Assembly: GCA_023249255.1 (NCBI GenBank)
Contig: JAHFCY010000035.1
Span: 1-18,583, forward strand
Direction of reading: 5' to 3'
Length of the DNA stretch: 18,583 bases
From: Candidatus Lindowiibacteriota bacterium
GTDB taxonomy: Bacteria > Lindowbacteria > 2-12-FULL-62-27
A model generated the notes under the pieces. That model was not told where the DNA came from and did no database searches. It worked only from the letters and a program-made list of their open reading frames with translations. Numbering within the stretch: position 1 is the first letter of the stretch; each line of letters begins with the position of its first letter. Position numbers and translations under genes: made by a program. Positions 7,557-14,151 of this stretch are shown piece by piece.

Positions 7557-8648
7557 TTGAACCTGACGGCCCGGGACGTCTTGAACGCGTTTGCGGCCGC
7601 CGGTGTGTCCGCGGAATTTCGCGGCGATCCGGAAACGTCCTGTGAAACCATTTCATCCCTCGAGGAAGTCCGTCCGGCCAGCCTGATTTTCGCCGAAAAA
7701 TCGAAAGACGTGCCGGCCGCAATCCGAAGCGAAGCGTCCACGGTGGTGGTGCCGCTGTCCGATCTGGGAGATCTTGTGCCGTCCGCGCGCCGCGCTATTA
7801 TCGGCGTGAAGGATATCCGGTGGGCCCTGCCGGTTCTGCTCACGCTGTTTGACCGCCGGCCATCGCAAAAGGAGGGCGTCCATCCAACGGCTGTCATCGG
7901 CAGCCGCGTCACGCTCGGTAAGGGTGTCGCGATCGGTCCGTACGCTGTGGTCGGCAACGATGGCCAAATCGGCGACGGCGCGGTCATCGAATCTCACGTC
8001 AGCATCGGTCCCGGATGTGTCGTCGGCAGCCAAACGCGAATTTTTTCCGGCGTGCGGATTTATGATGGCGTTCGAATCGGCGAGCGGTGCCGCATCCACT
8101 GCGGTACGGTGATCGGCAGTGACGGATACGGATACGTCTCCACGCCCGAAGGACACCGGAAAATTCCGCAGATCGGCGCCGTTCGGATCGAGGACGACGT
8201 GGAACTCGGCGCGAACGTGACCATCGACCGCGGCGCAATCGGCGACACCGTCATCGGGCGCGGAACCAAGATCGACAATCTCGTGCATCTCGCGCACAAC
8301 GTCCGCGTCGGTGACCATTCACTGATCATCGCGCAGTCGGGTGTCGCTGGAAGCGCGCGGCTCGGCAAATGGGTTGTGCTGGCCGCGCAGTCGGGCGTGG
8401 CCGGTCATATCAGCGTGGGAGACCGGACAATGATCGGCGGAAAATCCGGTGTGACCAAATCTGTGACTCCCGGCCAGATGATTTCAGGATTTCCGGCCCG
8501 GCCGCACGGCGAGGAGAAGCGGATCAAAGTGTCGATGGGCAGACTTCCGGCGATGGTGTCCGACGTCCACCGGCTGAAAGCGGCCGTCCTGCGGTTGTCG
8601 AAACGGCTTTCGGCTGTTGAGCGGGCGTCTGCCGCCGAGTGCGTGTAG
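7557..8648 (+). CDS. lpxD: UDP-3-O-acylglucosamine N-acyltransferase (LpxD)
   Basis: Third step of lipid A synthesis: transfers a 3-hydroxyacyl chain from acyl carrier protein to the 2-amine of UDP-3-O-acylglucosamine, in the cytoplasm as a homotrimer. The N-terminal uridine-binding domain is about residues 1-105. From about 110 the protein is a left-handed beta-helix of hexapeptide repeats ([20 protein letters not shown] and onward). Family marks are GSDGYGY (187-193) and [12 protein letters not shown] (241-252), with His247 as the expected catalytic base. A C-terminal helix region follows about 320. Length 363 is slightly longer than the usual 340-350. The start is a TTG immediately after the preceding stop, with GGAGAAGAAG just upstream; no ATG or GTG fits the N-terminal domain better. 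Confidence 0.95.
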   Translation: MNLTARDVLNAFAAAGVSAEFRGDPETSCETISSLEEVRPASLIFAEKSKDVPAAIRSEASTVVVPLSDLGDLVPSARRAIIGVKDIRWALPVLLTLFDRRPSQKEGVHPTAVIGSRVTLGKGVAIGPYAVVGNDGQIGDGAVIESHVSIGPGCVVGSQTRIFSGVRIYDGVRIGERCRIHCGTVIGSDGYGYVSTPEGHRKIPQIGAVRIEDDVELGANVTIDRGAIGDTVIGRGTKIDNLVHLAHNVRVGDHSLIIAQSGVAGSARLGKWVVLAAQSGVAGHISVGDRTMIGGKSGVTKSVTPGQMISGFPARPHGEEKRIKVSMGRLPAMVSDVHRLKAAVLRLSKRLSAVERASAAECV

Positions 8649-8657
8649 GTCAACGCC

Positions 8658-9956
8658 ATGCAATTCACGCTGAAAAATTCCGTCCCGCTGTCAGGCGTGG
8701 GACTGCATACAGGCAGATCGGTTACGATCCGGCTGTGTCCGGCTGAGATCAACACCGGCGTCGTCTTTCGCCGGATCGATCTGCCCGAATCTCCGGAAAT
8801 CCGCGCCCGGGTCGAACACGTGGTTCGCGCCAATCGCGGAACAAGTCTGGGGGTCGGCGATGTCCATGTTCACACCATCGAACATCTGATGGCGGCATTC
8901 CTCGGGCTTGGCGTCGACAACTGCGTCGTCGAAATGGACGCCGAAGAAATACCGCTGATGGATGGTTCATCGAAAATGTTTGTGGAGGCCATTCAATCGG
9001 CCGGCCTGGCCCGGCAGAACGGTCCGTCCCGGGAATTTGTGATTCGTGAGCCTCTGCACCTGATTGACGGCGACCGCATGTTGATCGCCCTGCCTTCCGC
9101 CGATCTGTGTGTCTCTGAAACCGTGAGTTTCCCGGACCCCGCGGTCGGCACGCAGTTTGCGACATTCCGGATGACGCCCGAAGAGTTCACCGCGCAGGTC
9201 GCCCCGGCCCGGACGTTCGGATTCGTCTCGGAGGCTGACCAATTGAAACAGATGGGAATGATCAAAGGCGCCAGTTTGGAGAACGCCGTGGTCTACGAAA
9301 ACGGAAAACTCTTGAGCGGTCCGCTGCGGTTCCCCGACGAGCCGGTGAGGCACAAAATTCTCGATCTCATGGGAGACATGGCCCTCATGGGCCGAAAAAT
9401 TCGCGGCCGGCTCTTCGCCGTCCGGTCCGGGCATGCGTTCAATGTCCGATTCGTGAACATGATGCGTCAGCGGTACGTCTGGACGCCCGAAGGCGTTTCG
9501 GAAACGATGCCCTCGTCCGGCTCCGGAGATTTTCCGCTTGATTTCAACGCGATCCGGGAAATTCTTCCCCACCGATATCCGTTTTTGTTGGTCGACCGCG
9601 TCCTTGGCATGACCGAGACGCGGGTGGTCGGCCTGAAAAACGTGACGGGCGACGAATTATTTTTTCAAGGGCATTTTCCGTCGCGCCCGGTGATGCCGGG
9701 TGTTCTGATCGTCGAGGCGATGGCACAGCTTGGTGCGATCCTGCTTCTGTCCCGGCTCGGTCTCAAAGGAAGGATCGTGTATTTTCTTGGACTGGACAAG
9801 GTCAAATGGCGAAAGCCCGTCGTGCCGGGCGATCAGTTGGTTCTCGAATGCGAGGCGATCAACCTCGGCGGGCGGCTCGGCGCAATGGAGGGCCGCGCGT
9901 ACGTCGAGGGGACGCTGGTGACGGAGGGCGTGTTCAAATATGCCGTCTCAGAATAA
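8658..9956 (+). CDS. LpxC-FabZ fusion (deacetylase / hydroxyacyl-ACP dehydratase)
   Basis: A bifunctional protein of 432 residues. Residues 1-285 are LpxC, the zinc deacetylase that commits UDP-3-O-acyl-GlcNAc to lipid A; the active-site residues are E75-H76 in TIEHL, H232 and D236 in RHKILD (zinc ligands with H76), and H259 in SGHAFN. Residues 293-432 are FabZ, the 3-hydroxyacyl-ACP dehydratase of fatty acid elongation, with ILPHRYPFLLVDRV, His339 in GHFP and Glu353 in VEAMAQ. The two enzymes compete for the same hydroxyacyl-ACP pool, so fusion may balance phospholipid and lipid A. Such fusions are known in Bacteroidetes and some other phyla. The start follows lpxD by 9 bp, and the stop overlaps lpxA by 17 bp. 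Confidence 0.95.
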   Translation: MQFTLKNSVPLSGVGLHTGRSVTIRLCPAEINTGVVFRRIDLPESPEIRARVEHVVRANRGTSLGVGDVHVHTIEHLMAAFLGLGVDNCVVEMDAEEIPLMDGSSKMFVEAIQSAGLARQNGPSREFVIREPLHLIDGDRMLIALPSADLCVSETVSFPDPAVGTQFATFRMTPEEFTAQVAPARTFGFVSEADQLKQMGMIKGASLENAVVYENGKLLSGPLRFPDEPVRHKILDLMGDMALMGRKIRGRLFAVRSGHAFNVRFVNMMRQRYVWTPEGVSETMPSSGSGDFPLDFNAIREILPHRYPFLLVDRVLGMTETRVVGLKNVTGDELFFQGHFPSRPVMPGVLIVEAMAQLGAILLLSRLGLKGRIVYFLGLDKVKWRKPVVPGDQLVLECEAINLGGRLGAMEGRAYVEGTLVTEGVFKYAVSE

Positions 9957-10776
9957 ACCCGGCGTGTCGTATGATCCGACTGCGAATCCTTCGCTGTACC
10001 GGCCCGAAATCCATCCCACGGCGGTGATCCATCCATCGGCCCAATTGCCGTCCGGGATGGCGATCGGCCCGCTCTGCGTGATCGGCGAACACGTGAAGTT
10101 CACAGGTCCGTGCCGGCTTCATGAGCGGGTGTCGGTCCACGGCCGTACCGAGATCGGCCCCGGCAATGAATTTTTTCAGGGCGCCGTCATCGGGACGATT
10201 CCGCAGGATTTGAAATATTGCGGCGAACTCACCGAATTGAAAATTGGAACATCCAATATTTTTCGCGAATACGTAACCGTGCATCTCGGCACGGTCGGCG
10301 GCGGCGGCGTAACGTCCATCGGCGACCACAATCTCCTGATGGCCTACGCGCACATTGCCCACGACTGCCACATTCAAAACCATATCGTGCTGGCCAACAA
10401 CGTGGGGTTGTCGGGCCATGTGACGATCGAGGACTGGGTCGTGGTCGGCGGCATGACGGGCGTGATTCAATTTGGCCGTATAGGCCGGCACGCGCACGTC
10501 GGCGGCCAACTGCGGATCACCAAGGACGTGGCGCCGTACTGCCGGGTTGCCGGCGAAGATCGCGTCCACATCATCGGCGCAAACAGCATCGGCCTGGAAC
10601 GCCGCGGTTTTTCCAAAGAGGCCATCGAAACGCTCAAAGCCGCGATCCGGACTCTCGTCTCTCCCAAACACACCACCGCCTCGGCGCTGGAGGAGTTGGC
10701 GCAGACGGCATCGTGCGACGAGGTCCGCATCCTCATCGAGTTTGTCCGCGCGAGCCGGATCGGAATCCACAAGTGA
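9940..10776 (+). CDS. lpxA: UDP-N-acetylglucosamine O-acyltransferase (LpxA)
   Basis: First step of lipid A synthesis: moves a 3-hydroxyacyl chain from acyl carrier protein to the 3-OH of UDP-GlcNAc. The protein has 278 residues with a left-handed beta-helix (about 22-195) and a C-terminal helical domain. The diagnostic stretch is MAYAHIAHDCHIQNHIVLANN (134-154), with His141 as the expected catalytic base, preceded by IGTIPQDLKYCGE (84-96). The link to the helical domain reads RVHIIGANSIGLERRGF, where the family usually has a short NxxGLxRRGF, so the fold is intact. The start ATG lies inside the end of lpxC-fabZ and has GGAGG about 12 bp upstream. The first 20 residues exceed the usual N-terminus, so a later start cannot be excluded. 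Confidence 0.94.
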   Translation: MPSQNKPGVSYDPTANPSLYRPEIHPTAVIHPSAQLPSGMAIGPLCVIGEHVKFTGPCRLHERVSVHGRTEIGPGNEFFQGAVIGTIPQDLKYCGELTELKIGTSNIFREYVTVHLGTVGGGGVTSIGDHNLLMAYAHIAHDCHIQNHIVLANNVGLSGHVTIEDWVVVGGMTGVIQFGRIGRHAHVGGQLRITKDVAPYCRVAGEDRVHIIGANSIGLERRGFSKEAIETLKAAIRTLVSPKHTTASALEELAQTASCDEVRILIEFVRASRIGIHK

Positions 10777-10796
10777 TCGCGACGCCTCCGGGCCGA

Positions 10797-10850
10797 GTGA
10801 TATCATGATATCATGATATATATCATGATATCATGATATCATGATATCAC
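10797..10850. repeat. GATATCAT tandem palindromic array
   Basis: Six consecutive 8-bp units of GATATCAT (starting at 10799, 10807, 10815, 10827, 10835 and 10843) fill the lpxA-lpxI gap. The third unit carries an extra ATAT and the last ends in C. The outer ends are GTGATATC and GATATCAC, so the whole block is nearly its own reverse complement and can fold into one long hairpin or slip-mispair. Every unit also contains an ATG that stops after three codons. It occupies the place where the lpxI ribosome binding site should be. Confidence 0.95.
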
Positions 10851-10851
10851 T

Positions 10852-11679
10852 TTGTCACCGCCCCTTCCGCCGCCCGTCGGACTGATCGCCGGGGAGGGTC
10901 CCTTCCCCGTCCTGTTCGCGAAGATGGCGCGCCGGGCCGGCCGGCGGGTTGTCGCGTGCGCGATCGTGGGCGCCGCGCCGGATGAGGTGGAAGGCGCCGC
11001 GAATCGGACATTCCGGGTCAAACTCGGCAAGATCGGCAAAATCCTTGATCATTTCCGAGCCGAGGGCGTCACAGACATTGTGATGTGCGGCCGCATCCGG
11101 AAGGAAATATTTTTCAAGAATCCCGCAATTGACGTCGTTGGTCTCAAACTTCTCGCCAAACTCAAAGACATGCGCACCGCGTCGATTCTCGCATCCTGCG
11201 CCGATTTCCTCGATGAACAGGGATTTTCGGTCAAGCCGTCCGTGTTGTTCCTCGGAGAGTATCTGGCGACGGCCGGCGTGATGACCAGACGAAAACCGGA
11301 TAAACGGGAAAAGGAAGACATTGAATTTGGCGTGCGAATGGCCCAGGCGATGGCGGATCTTGACGTCGGCCAGACGGTTGTGGTCAAAAACCGGATTGTC
11401 GTGGCCGCGGAAGCCGTGGAGGGGACGGACGAAACCATCGACCGTGCCGGTCGGATCGCAGGCGACGGATGCGTGGTCGTCAAAATGAATTCGCCCCGCC
11501 GGGATCTGCGGTTTGACGTGCCGACAATCGGGATCAACACGATCCGGCGCATGAAGACCGCCGGCGCGACGGTTCTGGCTGTGCAGTCGGGCCATTCTCT
11601 CCTGCTTGAAAAGGAGCAACTCTTGGAAGAGGCCAACGAGGCCAAAATTTCAGTGGTGGGAGCAGACCCGCGCAGTTAG
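10852..11679 (+). CDS. lpxI: UDP-2,3-diacylglucosamine pyrophosphatase (LpxI)
   Basis: Fourth step of lipid A synthesis, splitting UDP-2,3-diacylglucosamine to lipid X and UMP; LpxI replaces LpxH in many lineages. The 275-residue protein opens with the family signature PVGLIAGEGPFPVLFAK (8-24), continues with MCGRIRKE (78-85) and LLAKLKDMRTASIL (100-113), and has the conserved C-terminal RRDLRFDVPTIGINTI with Asp222 at the position of the catalytic Asp of Caulobacter LpxI. The only plausible start is TTG at 10852, the sole start codon after the in-frame stop inside the repeat array (10834); no Shine-Dalgarno is visible because the array lies there. The stop codon TAG (11677-11679) is formed by the end of the inserted MITE-like element. 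lpxB, often next, is absent. Confidence 0.92.
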   Translation: MSPPLPPPVGLIAGEGPFPVLFAKMARRAGRRVVACAIVGAAPDEVEGAANRTFRVKLGKIGKILDHFRAEGVTDIVMCGRIRKEIFFKNPAIDVVGLKLLAKLKDMRTASILASCADFLDEQGFSVKPSVLFLGEYLATAGVMTRRKPDKREKEDIEFGVRMAQAMADLDVGQTVVVKNRIVVAAEAVEGTDETIDRAGRIAGDGCVVVKMNSPRRDLRFDVPTIGINTIRRMKTAGATVLAVQSGHSLLLEKEQLLEEANEAKISVVGADPRS

Positions 11680-11822
11680 CAGTCTGATGAAAAAGTCTTT
11701 TTCTCACCGCGGAGGACGCGGAGGGTCGCAAAGGTTTGTATATGGTTCAATAACTCGTAGAATTGCCTCCGCGTTCCTCTGCGTCCTCCGCGGTAAAAAA
11801 TGGGTTTTTCAGCATCCTGCTA
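11677..11822. mobile_element. MITE-like element with TA flanks
   Basis: A 146-bp non-coding segment with nested inverted repeats. The outer ends, from 11677 and back from 11822, read TAGCAG...TGATGAAAAA against TAGCAGGATGCTGAAAAA: 14 of the first 18 positions agree. Inside them a 19-bp arm, ACCGCGGAGGACGCGGAGG (11706-11724), is matched by its complement at 11776-11794 with a single difference that would still be a G-U pair in RNA. Both ends carry TA, which fits the target duplication of IS630/Tc1-type transposases, so this may be a non-autonomous relative of such an element. It also forms a strong hairpin just after lpxI and may serve as the operon's terminator. Copy number elsewhere in the genome is unknown. 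Confidence 0.7.
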
Positions 11823-12071
11823 CTTAGTCCTGACGCAGATACCCCCTCTATAAATACAAATATAGATATAGATATTGCTCCTTTAGAGTTTCTTTGACAG
11901 AATTGGAGGGTAGGACTGGTTGCAAAGGGCGAGGGTATAGAACAGGACAAAGTCTACCGTTAATGAACGGATCACGGAATCGGGGCAACTTTCGATCACG
12001 CTTGATCGCACGTCTACGGCTTGGGCATTCCTCTAAAAGTCGCTCGGAAAAAGACTCGACGGCGTCCGCCT

Positions 12072-12089
12072 CTGTGACGTGCGTCACAG
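12072..12089. promoter_or_regulatory. CRP/HcpR-like palindrome, copy 1
   Basis: CTGTGACG and CGTCACAG are perfect inverted 8-bp arms separated by TG, giving TGTGA-N6-TCACA at 12073-12088. This matches the half-sites and spacing bound by CRP-family regulators, including HcpR. No good promoter follows at the distance seen for the other two copies, and no gene follows it. Confidence 0.5.
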
Positions 12090-12139
12090 GCGTCCCTCAG
12101 TCTGGCACGGACTCCCCAGACTTCCGAAGAGTTTCTCAC

Positions 12140-12158
12140 AAGGAGGTTGAACGATTAC
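12140..12158 (+). promoter_or_regulatory. Orphan ribosome binding site
   Basis: AAGGAGGTTGAACGATTAC closely matches the leader in front of hicB (AAGGAGGATGAACGGCTAT at 16523-16541), but the ATG is lost and no frame follows. It looks like the leftover leader of a deleted small gene. Confidence 0.4.
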
Positions 12159-12207
12159 CCCGGACTCCCCCTCCGTTCCCCACTGGTGTGAAAGTGTCAA
12201 AGTGTCA

Positions 12208-12247
12208 GAATGACCCCTTTGCCCTTTGCCTTTGCCCTTTGCCTTTA
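12208..12247 (+). repeat. CCTTTG short repeats with the recurrent GAATGACCCCTTTGCC word
   Basis: The 16-bp word at 12208-12223 begins a run of five (C)CCTTTG-like units. Variants of the word recur at 14448-14462 and 16470-16484, each time upstream of an accessory gene module. Its origin is unknown. Confidence 0.6.
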
Positions 12248-12451
12248 ACGCTGGCGGCCGCCCCTGGCACCGTGAATGGTGGTGGCTCGTTGGTATATCC
12301 CGGTTCGGGTGACACGATTTATGCTTTCGGAGGTGGTACCACCAACTTCTGGGCGTATTCCATCAAAAACAACACATGGGTAACCAAGGCGATGGGGGTA
12401 ATTCAAACTCGCAGGCGGCATTGTGATCAAGATCACAAAGAATATTCCTGA
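12248..12451 (+). pseudogene. Kelch-repeat protein fragment
   Basis: Translation from 12248 gives an isolated Kelch blade: GGGSLVYPGSGDTIYAFGGG followed by FWAYSIKNNTWVTKAMG, with the typical hydrophobic strand before the glycine doublet and the Tyr...Trp spacing. Residues just before it (LPLTLAAAPG) resemble the end of a signal peptide. After about 12394 the similarity stops and the frame runs into the CRP-like palindrome, ending at 12451. No start with a ribosome binding site is evident. It is best read as the broken remnant of a secreted Kelch protein of the kind seen intact at 17103. Alternatively it is part of a short unannotated secreted peptide, which I think unlikely. Confidence 0.55.
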
Positions 12452-12477
12452 CATGAACATGAAAATCAGGATACAAT
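12421..12477 (+). promoter_or_regulatory. CRP/HcpR-like site and promoter of the first protease module
   Basis: TTGTGATCAAGATCACAA (12421-12438) is a perfect TTGTGA-N6-TCACAA palindrome, the form reported for HcpR and close to the E. coli CRP consensus. Ten bases after it is CTGACA (12448-12453), then 18 bp, then TACAAT (12472-12477). The site centre lies about 54 bp before the predicted transcription start, a position that would suit activation. The stretch after the -10 box, TGCGGGTTGGGG, is shared with the second protease module. Confidence 0.6.
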
Positions 12478-12508
12478 GCGGGTTGGGGGTGAGGGGATTG
12501 ATCAGCAT

Positions 12509-12757
12509 ATGAAAAATCATCGCAATGGATCGAAATTGCTCGCGCGTTGCGAGCCGCATTTCCGTCGTCTGGCCAGAAGACTCGGCCCGAAGCACAGCGG
12601 CGATGTGGTCGCCGTCGAGCCGAAAACGGGGACGTGTTTTGTCGGGATCGATACTCTGGAGGTCGTCTTGAAGGCCCGCCGGGCTTTCCCGCGATCCCTC
12701 TTCGGCCTCTTCCGAATCGGACACCGGACCGTCCACAAATTGCGTCGTCATGATTAG
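12509..12757 (+). CDS. Small protein paired with an aspartic protease (DUF5678-like)
   Basis: An 82-residue cytoplasmic protein with a very basic first 30 residues and then a compact segment HSGDVVAVEPKTGTCFVGIDTLEVVLKARRAFPRSLFGLFRIGH (29-72). This pattern of strand, strand, helix, strand resembles the small DUF5678-type proteins that often precede clan AA aspartic proteases, though the match is from memory. The frame is open back to an ATG at 12476, but that codon overlaps the -10 box, so the ATG at 12509 is preferred; a GGGG-rich stretch precedes it at some distance. Its end overlaps the protease gene by 8 bp (ATGATTAG), a coupling that suggests the two proteins work together, perhaps as substrate, inhibitor or adaptor. 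No function is assigned. Confidence 0.65.
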   Translation: MKNHRNGSKLLARCEPHFRRLARRLGPKHSGDVVAVEPKTGTCFVGIDTLEVVLKARRAFPRSLFGLFRIGHRTVHKLRRHD

Positions 12758-13106
12758 AGGCCATATCAATGAGCATCACGAGCCTGTCGTCCCGATTGTT
12801 CTGGTTGGGAGAAGGCGCGTGAAGGCCATCGCTGTCATCGACACGGGGTTTAACGAGTATGTGAGCGTTCCTGCGCGTGTGATCCGGCGTCTTGGATGGG
12901 AACGTGTCGGCGTGGAGACATACGAGCTGGCCTCGGGCGAGAAAATGGAGTCCGACACATATCTCGGCACGGTCATTTTTGGCGGAAGACCCAAACAGGT
13001 GGTGGCCGCGTCCGGGTCTGCGTCGGAGATTCTGATCGGCACGCGCCTCATGGACGGCATGGAATTGCGAATCCATTTCGGTTCCGGCCATGTGATGATC
13101 CGATGA
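12750..13106 (+). CDS. Clan AA (retropepsin-like) aspartic protease, first
   Basis: A 118-residue single-domain aspartic protease candidate of the retroviral type, which must dimerise to build an active site. The catalytic triplet is D31-T-G in AIAVIDTGFNEYVSVP, and the second conserved strand-loop, ILIGTRLMDGMEL (94-106), matches the LLG/LIG motif of the family. There is no signal peptide, so it is predicted to act in the cytoplasm. The natural substrate is unknown for these small bacterial proteins. The ATG overlaps the end of the small upstream gene, and both would be transcribed from the CRP-like promoter at 12421-12477. DTGF rather than DTGA or DTGS is slightly unusual but tolerated in this subfamily. 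Confidence 0.8.
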   Translation: MIRGHINEHHEPVVPIVLVGRRRVKAIAVIDTGFNEYVSVPARVIRRLGWERVGVETYELASGEKMESDTYLGTVIFGGRPKQVVAASGSASEILIGTRLMDGMELRIHFGSGHVMIR

Positions 13107-13179
13107 TGAACCGGAATTTGTTTCCCGTGTGTACGTTCCGAAACAACTTAACAACTTACGGTCTGATCGCGCGCGGACG

Positions 13180-13206
13180 TAACATCAAAAATAACGCATG
13201 GACAAC
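13180..13206 (+). pseudogene. Short second Kelch-like remnant in the gap before the MNT gene
   Basis: In the 136-bp gap the bases ATCAAAAATAACGCATGGACA (split here as ATCAAAAATAAC then GCATGGACA) encode IKNNAWT, close to the IKNNTWV of the fragment at 12248-12394 at both DNA and protein level. The match is only about 25 bp, so it may be chance or a scar of recombination. Nothing else is seen in this gap. Confidence 0.25.
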
Positions 13207-13242
13207 ATTGATCATTTATCGGGATAGGGTATCGTCGGCTCT

Positions 13243-13572
13243 ATGAAAACCCACCTGCCTCTACAGGAAATGGTTGCCGTTCTGGCTGACACGGCCCGGG
13301 CGGAAAAGATCATCCTGTTCGGTTCTCACGCGACGGGAACGGCCGGCCCCGATTCCGACGTCGATCTTCTCGTCGTATGGAACGGCGGCAATGGTCTGCG
13401 GCATATTGAGCGCCGGGTCGAACTTCGAAGAATGCTGCGGGATTTCGTGTCGGTGCCGATGGACATTTTGACCTATTCCACACAGGAGCTTGAAGAGATT
13501 CTGCTCGAGCCTGATTGTTTCACGGCGCAAATCGTTCGTGAAGGAAAGGTCCTCTATGAAAAAGTCGCTTGA
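13243..13572 (+). CDS. MNT-type nucleotidyltransferase, antitoxin of an MNT-HEPN pair
   Basis: A 109-residue minimal nucleotidyltransferase. The GSx10DxD signature is exact: G27-S28, then D39 and D41 in GSHATGTAGPDSDVDLLV, with a third acidic residue D74 in VPMDIL. In studied MNT-HEPN systems this protein inactivates the HEPN toxin by transferring AMP groups to a tyrosine, using ATP. Here it precedes the HEPN gene and overlaps it by 17 bp, the standard arrangement. No Shine-Dalgarno is visible before the ATG and the promoter is unclear. All active-site residues are present, so it is probably functional. Confidence 0.92.
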   Translation: MKTHLPLQEMVAVLADTARAEKIILFGSHATGTAGPDSDVDLLVVWNGGNGLRHIERRVELRRMLRDFVSVPMDILTYSTQELEEILLEPDCFTAQIVREGKVLYEKVA

Positions 13573-13978
13573 TCCGGGGGAATGGCTGAAGAGGGCTGAC
13601 ATGGATTTTCGTACCGCCGAGGATGCCGTCAAGGATGACGCGGAGGAATTGGCCGACTCGATCTGTTATCTTTGTCAGCAGTCGGCGGAAAAATATTTGA
13701 AGGCGTTTCTGCTCTCGCGCGGCTGGATTCTCAAAAAAATTCATGATCTCAACACACTTTTGGCTGAAGCCGGCAAATATGACCCGTCGTTCAGCCCCCT
13801 TGTAGATCGAGTTCGCAAGCTGTATGAGTGTTCGATGTCCGCCCATTATCCGCTCGACAATGCCGCCGATCTGACCAAAGCGGATGCCCTTTCCTCATCC
13901 GATACCCTTCGTGATTTGGCCGGTCTCATCAAAACTCTGATGAGGAAACCCGCATCTTCGGCGGGTCAAGAAGCATGA
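13556..13978 (+). CDS. HEPN-domain protein, toxin of the MNT-HEPN pair
   Basis: A 140-residue all-helical HEPN protein. The central helix reads ICYLCQQSAEKYLKAFLLSRGW (36-57), followed by KKIHDLNTLL (60-69), both typical of the HEPN family next to MNT genes. The RNase-type Rx4-6H motif is not exact: R55 and H63 are separated by seven residues, so this may be the class that lacks RNase activity or uses another spacing. Tyr90 and Tyr98 near SAHYPLD are candidates for modification by the partner. Start ATG at 13556 is taken because it overlaps the MNT stop region and the earlier codons in frame belong to the MNT gene. It ends a few bases before the remnant on the other strand. Confidence 0.88.
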   Translation: MKKSLDPGEWLKRADMDFRTAEDAVKDDAEELADSICYLCQQSAEKYLKAFLLSRGWILKKIHDLNTLLAEAGKYDPSFSPLVDRVRKLYECSMSAHYPLDNAADLTKADALSSSDTLRDLAGLIKTLMRKPASSAGQEA

Positions 13979-13986
13979 GCAATTGG

Positions 13987-14151
13987 TCAGAGTCCGCCGT
14001 CATGACAACCAGCCTTCCCAAAACTCAAACAACTCAAGGCCTGACACCCGCCCCCGACATCCACGTCTTTCTTTCGCAGAAAATCGTGTAATTCCCTGCG
14101 AACATTTTCGTCTATGAGGAATTGGGCTTGGTCAGACTTTGAGGAGGACAT
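13987..14151 (-). pseudogene. Truncated DUF5615/PIN-like toxin gene
   Basis: On the minus strand an ATG at 14151 overlaps the end of the DUF433 gene in another frame. Residues 11-32 read FLIDENVRRELHDFLRKKDVDV, which is the first strand and helix of the DUF5615 (Mut7-C-like PIN) toxin family, including the early Asp-Glu-Asn. After residue 32 (about 14056) the similarity stops: the rest (GGGCQALSCL...) is unrelated and a stop comes at 13987, leaving 54 residues where about 110-120 are expected. The later catalytic acids are missing, so it cannot be an active nuclease. The breakpoint lies about 75 bp from the end of the convergent HEPN gene, which suggests that arrival of the MNT-HEPN pair removed the remainder. 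Confidence 0.7.

Larger units (their letters stand above)
11823..12207. other. Gene-free stretch with leader-like remnants
   Basis: No convincing coding sequence on either strand. It holds an AT-rich run with repeated ATATAG units (about 11859-11877), a CRP-like palindrome (12072-12089), a strong Shine-Dalgarno-like sequence without a gene (12140-12146), a 10-bp direct repeat CGGACTCCCC at 12108-12117 and 12161-12170, and a doubled AAAGTGTC (12191-12206). The open frame across it has no recognisable domain until the Kelch-like fragment further on. I read it as decayed accessory sequence. Confidence 0.6.

Noticed and set aside
10797-10850. CRISPR array
   Set aside because: Units are 8 bp, contiguous and without spacers, and no cas gene is near.
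11859-11877. A promoter in the AT-rich ATATAG repeats
   Set aside because: A -10-like word can be found anywhere in such a repeat; no matching -35 box and no gene downstream.
11894-12451. A full-length 185-residue gene
   Set aside because: Only the last third resembles Kelch; the rest has no domain, and it crosses a CRP-like site and simple repeats. Kept as a fragment only.
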